From the NCBI RefSeq assembly GCF_015477835.1, contig NZ_JADLQN010000001.1, positions 682,001 through 746,000 of the forward strand: a stretch of DNA of 64,000 nucleotides. Direction: 5' to 3'. Both the position numbers and the translations under genes were made by a program. Below the pieces are notes generated by a model that did not search any database, was not told where the DNA came from, and saw only the letters and a program-made list of their open reading frames with translations. Origin of the DNA: Nocardia higoensis. GTDB taxonomy: Bacteria; Actinomycetota; Actinomycetes; Mycobacteriales; Mycobacteriaceae. How positions within the stretch are numbered: the first letter of the stretch is position 1; every line of letters starts with the position of its first letter. Shown piece after piece: positions 61,778 through 64,000 of this stretch.

Positions 61778-63490
61778 TCAATGCGGTGTCGGCGTCATCG
61801 CGGCATGCCACAGATCGTTGTAGCGGCCACCATGACGTATCAGCTCGTCATGGGTCCCCGCCTCCACGATCCTGCCGCGATCCAGGACGACGATCCGGTC
61901 CGCGCGCCGGACGGTACGCAGCCGGTGGGCCACCATCACCACCGTCCTGCCCGCCATCAGCCGCTCGATGCCGTCGTGGACGGCGGCCTCGTTGATCGGG
62001 TCCAATGCCGAGGTCACCTCGTCCAGCAGCACGATGGGCGCGTCCGCGAGCAACGCTCGGGCGATCGACACACGTTGGCGTTCACCGCCGGAGAGCAACA
62101 CTCCACCCTCGCCCACCGTCGTCGCCCAGCCACCGGGCAGTCGCTCGACCACCTCGTCCAGCCGCGCCGCGCTCGCCGCCGCCGCGAACTCGGCGTCGGT
62201 GGCGCCGGGTCGGCCCAGTCGCACGTTCTCCGCGATCGTGCCGTCGAATAGGTAGGCGTCTTGGAAGACGATGGCGATGCGGGACATCAACTCCTCGGGA
62301 TCCATAGCCCGCACATCCACACCGCCCACCCGGACCGCGCCCGAGTCCACGTCGTAGAACCGTGCCAGCACCTGCAACACCGTGCTCTTGCCCGCGCCGG
62401 AGGGGCCGACGAGGGCAAGCCGCTGCCCGGCGGGCACGGTGAACGACACGGCGTCGAGCACGATGCGGTCGCCCTGTCCGAAGGTCACGGATTCGAACTG
62501 CACGTCGTGGGTCACCGGTCGCAGCGGTTCGGCTGGCCGCGGCAGGGGTTCGGTGCGCAGGACCGCATCGAGCCGGGCCAGTTCCGCGCGTGCCTTGCGC
62601 ATGCGGCCGGTGAGCTCGGCCAGTGACAGCAGCGGGTCGGCGCAGCGGGCGGCGAGCACCAGGATCGTCAGGACTTCCGCCACCCCGATGCGGCCGCCGA
62701 GCGCGAGGTAGGCGCCCAGAGCCAGCAGCAGGGTGAAGATCGCCTGCACGGTGAGCGCAGATCCGATCATCCCCGGTAGCGCCGCCAGGGTGGATCGGCG
62801 GGAGGCCCGCTGCAGTTCCCTGAGTGAGTCGTCGAGCAGCTCGAAGCGCTCGCCCGTCCGTCCGCCCGCGCGCAGTGCGGGTTGAGCCTGGAGGTATTCG
62901 ACGACTCGATCGGCGGCTCGATGCCCCCGTTCGTGTCGCTGGGCGTCGGTGGCCGACATCGAGCGCGCTGTCCAGCTCTGGACCAGGGCCACCAGTGGCG
63001 CGGCGAGCAGGGCGGCCACCCCGAGCTGCCAGTTGTAGGCGAGCATGACGATCACGATGGTCGACGGTGTCACCCAGGCGGAGATGAACGGCGCCAGCAG
63101 GTGCGCGAGCACGCTCATGACGTCGAGGACCCCGCGACCGGCCATGACCGATACCTCGCCGACGCGCCCACCCTGATACCAGCCGATGGGCAGGCGGGCG
63201 AGGTGGTCCCCGAGTCGGTAGTACATGCCACGCAACAGCGCGGTGCCGACGTGGAATCCGGCGCGGTCGCTGACGTAGCGCAGAACGGCGTAGACCGCGA
63301 CAGCCGCGGCGAACGCGATCAGCCACTGCCCGGCGTCACCGGGGTCGTCGCCGAACAGTGCTCGCAGCACGGGCACGAGCAGGGCGTAGGCGAGTCCCTC
63401 GGCCACGGCGGTCACCGTCATCAAGGCCACCGTGCGGCGCACCGGGCGGGCGTACTCGTCACCGAGCACGCGCAACAGCATGGCAATCAT
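61778..63490 (-). CDS. ABC transporter, fused permease and ATPase (second subunit)
   Basis: A 570-residue ABC half-transporter: six membrane helices in residues about 1-310 and a nucleotide-binding domain with Walker A GPSGAGKST near 371, Q-loop FQDAYLF, signature LLSGGERQR near 472, Walker B IVLLDEVTSALD near 493 and switch VAHRL. It pairs with the upstream half-transporter (ATGA overlap), giving a heterodimer of the IrtAB/YbtPQ type, which has an exporter fold yet imports iron-siderophores in some bacteria. ATG 63490 has AGGAG 5 nt upstream. Export of a small molecule is the alternative. Confidence 0.88.
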   Translation of the reverse strand: MIAMLLRVLGDEYARPVRRTVALMTVTAVAEGLAYALLVPVLRALFGDDPGDAGQWLIAFAAAVAVYAVLRYVSDRAGFHVGTALLRGMYYRLGDHLARLPIGWYQGGRVGEVSVMAGRGVLDVMSVLAHLLAPFISAWVTPSTIVIVMLAYNWQLGVAALLAAPLVALVQSWTARSMSATDAQRHERGHRAADRVVEYLQAQPALRAGGRTGERFELLDDSLRELQRASRRSTLAALPGMIGSALTVQAIFTLLLALGAYLALGGRIGVAEVLTILVLAARCADPLLSLAELTGRMRKARAELARLDAVLRTEPLPRPAEPLRPVTHDVQFESVTFGQGDRIVLDAVSFTVPAGQRLALVGPSGAGKSTVLQVLARFYDVDSGAVRVGGVDVRAMDPEELMSRIAIVFQDAYLFDGTIAENVRLGRPGATDAEFAAAASAARLDEVVERLPGGWATTVGEGGVLLSGGERQRVSIARALLADAPIVLLDEVTSALDPINEAAVHDGIERLMAGRTVVMVAHRLRTVRRADRIVVLDRGRIVEAGTHDELIRHGGRYNDLWHAAMTPTPH

Positions 63491-64000
63491 CCGAACTCCT
63501 CTGCTCGGGTCACCTCGACATCGATCAGCGCCGAGCGATGGGATCGCCACAGCGCGGCGAACTTTCCGTCTCGTGCCAGTAGTTCGGCAGGGCTCGCCTG
63601 TTCGACGATCACTCCGTCCTCGAGCACGACGACGTGGTCGGCATCGCTGATCGTCTCCAGGCGATGCGCGATCACCAGCACCGTGCGGTCGCTACGCAGC
63701 TTCGCCAATGTCCGGCGCACCGCCAGTTCGGTGTGCGGATCGGCGAAGGCGGTCGCTTCGTCGAGCACCAGCACGGGTGCGTCGGTCAGCAGGGCGCGGG
63801 CGATCGAGAGCCGTTGCCTCTCGCCGCCGGAGAGCGTCACCTCCTCGCAAAGGACTGTCTCGTATCCGCGCGGCAATTCCAGAATGCGGTGGTGGATGTT
63901 CGCCGCCTCGGCGGCGCGCACGATGTCATCCAGGTCAGCGTGGGGGACCGCGAGCGCGATGTTGTCCGCCACCGACGCGCGCAACAGGCGCACGTCCTGG
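63487..64000 (-). CDS. ABC transporter ATPase part, 5' truncated by the window
   Basis: Only the C-terminal 170 residues are visible. They begin after the Q-loop (QDVRLLRASVADNIAL) and hold the signature TLSGGERQRLSIARAL, Walker B VLVLDEATAFADP and the switch region VIAHRLETI. The last codons overlap the next half-transporter by ATGA. The N-terminal membrane domain lies outside the window. It is presumably the partner subunit of a heterodimeric exporter-fold transporter. Confidence 0.88.
   Translation of the reverse strand, partial: QDVRLLRASVADNIALAVPHADLDDIVRAAEAANIHHRILELPRGYETVLCEEVTLSGGERQRLSIARALLTDAPVLVLDEATAFADPHTELAVRRTLAKLRSDRTVLVIAHRLETISDADHVVVLEDGVIVEQASPAELLARDGKFAALWRSHRSALIDVEVTRAEEFG

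Overview
The window is high-GC DNA with tightly packed, ATGA-overlapped operons, several apparently leaderless genes, mycobacterial-type stress genes and a methylcitrate cycle of the actinobacterial layout. This points to a mycolate-containing actinomycete, most likely Nocardia or a close relative. That is an inference from gene content and composition; no rRNA is present to confirm it. One tRNA-Leu(GAG) is present. No CRISPR array, prophage or complete insertion sequence was seen.

Layout. 1-9.4 kb: a truncated lipoprotein, a phosphodiesterase, an F420-type oxidoreductase, a HAD phosphatase, a single-chain biotin-dependent acyl-CoA carboxylase (1061 aa), an SDR, and a zinc-ribbon PP2C phosphatase. 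9.4-11.8 kb: a SigF-type stress module (UsfY-like protein, STAS antagonist, RsbW/UsfX anti-sigma factor, OmpR-type regulator) with two good SigF/SigB-type promoters but no sigma factor gene. 11.9-15.3 kb: ectABCD for ectoine and 5-hydroxyectoine, closed by a strong terminator. 15.3-16.4 kb: an Erm 23S rRNA methyltransferase with a leader ORF carrying an Arg-Leu-Arg motif, two hairpins and a WhiB7-like promoter. 16.4-23.4 kb: hypothetical proteins, a CoA-disulfide-reductase-like flavoprotein, a SnoaL-like protein, a lipoprotein lipase and an ArsR regulator. 23.4-27 kb: pckG translationally coupled to a SulP anion transporter.

27-32.4 kb is the accessory, partly decayed part: a secreted hydrolase, an ORF remnant, a cold-shock protein, a small alarmone synthetase, a secreted heptad-repeat protein, an iteron-like array, and adjoining pseudogenes of an arylsulfatase and its formylglycine-generating enzyme. 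32.4-41.2 kb: an acyl-CoA ligase, then two divergent cobalamin riboswitches, one controlling a B12 ABC importer (btuCDF) and the other metE. 41.3-46.5 kb: prpR-prpDBC for propionate. 46.5-51 kb: an IS30 remnant, tRNA-Leu, an Acg-like nitroreductase, a tandem UspA protein, and an ArsR-MFS pair. 51-61.6 kb: an SDR, a methyltransferase, an epoxide hydrolase and a SnoaL protein facing a MarR regulator with three identical-type operators, then a crotonase, a CoA transferase, an amidohydrolase and glutamate decarboxylase. 61.7-64 kb: a two-gene ABC exporter-fold transporter that runs off the right edge.

Together the genes describe a soil-type, stress-ready heterotroph: osmoprotection, general and hypoxic stress, macrolide resistance, B12-responsive methionine synthesis, and catabolism of propionate and acyl-CoA. 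The most interesting signals are regulatory: the erm leader, the response regulator whose phosphoacceptor Asp is Glu, the twin riboswitches, and several regulator-adjacent repeated operators.
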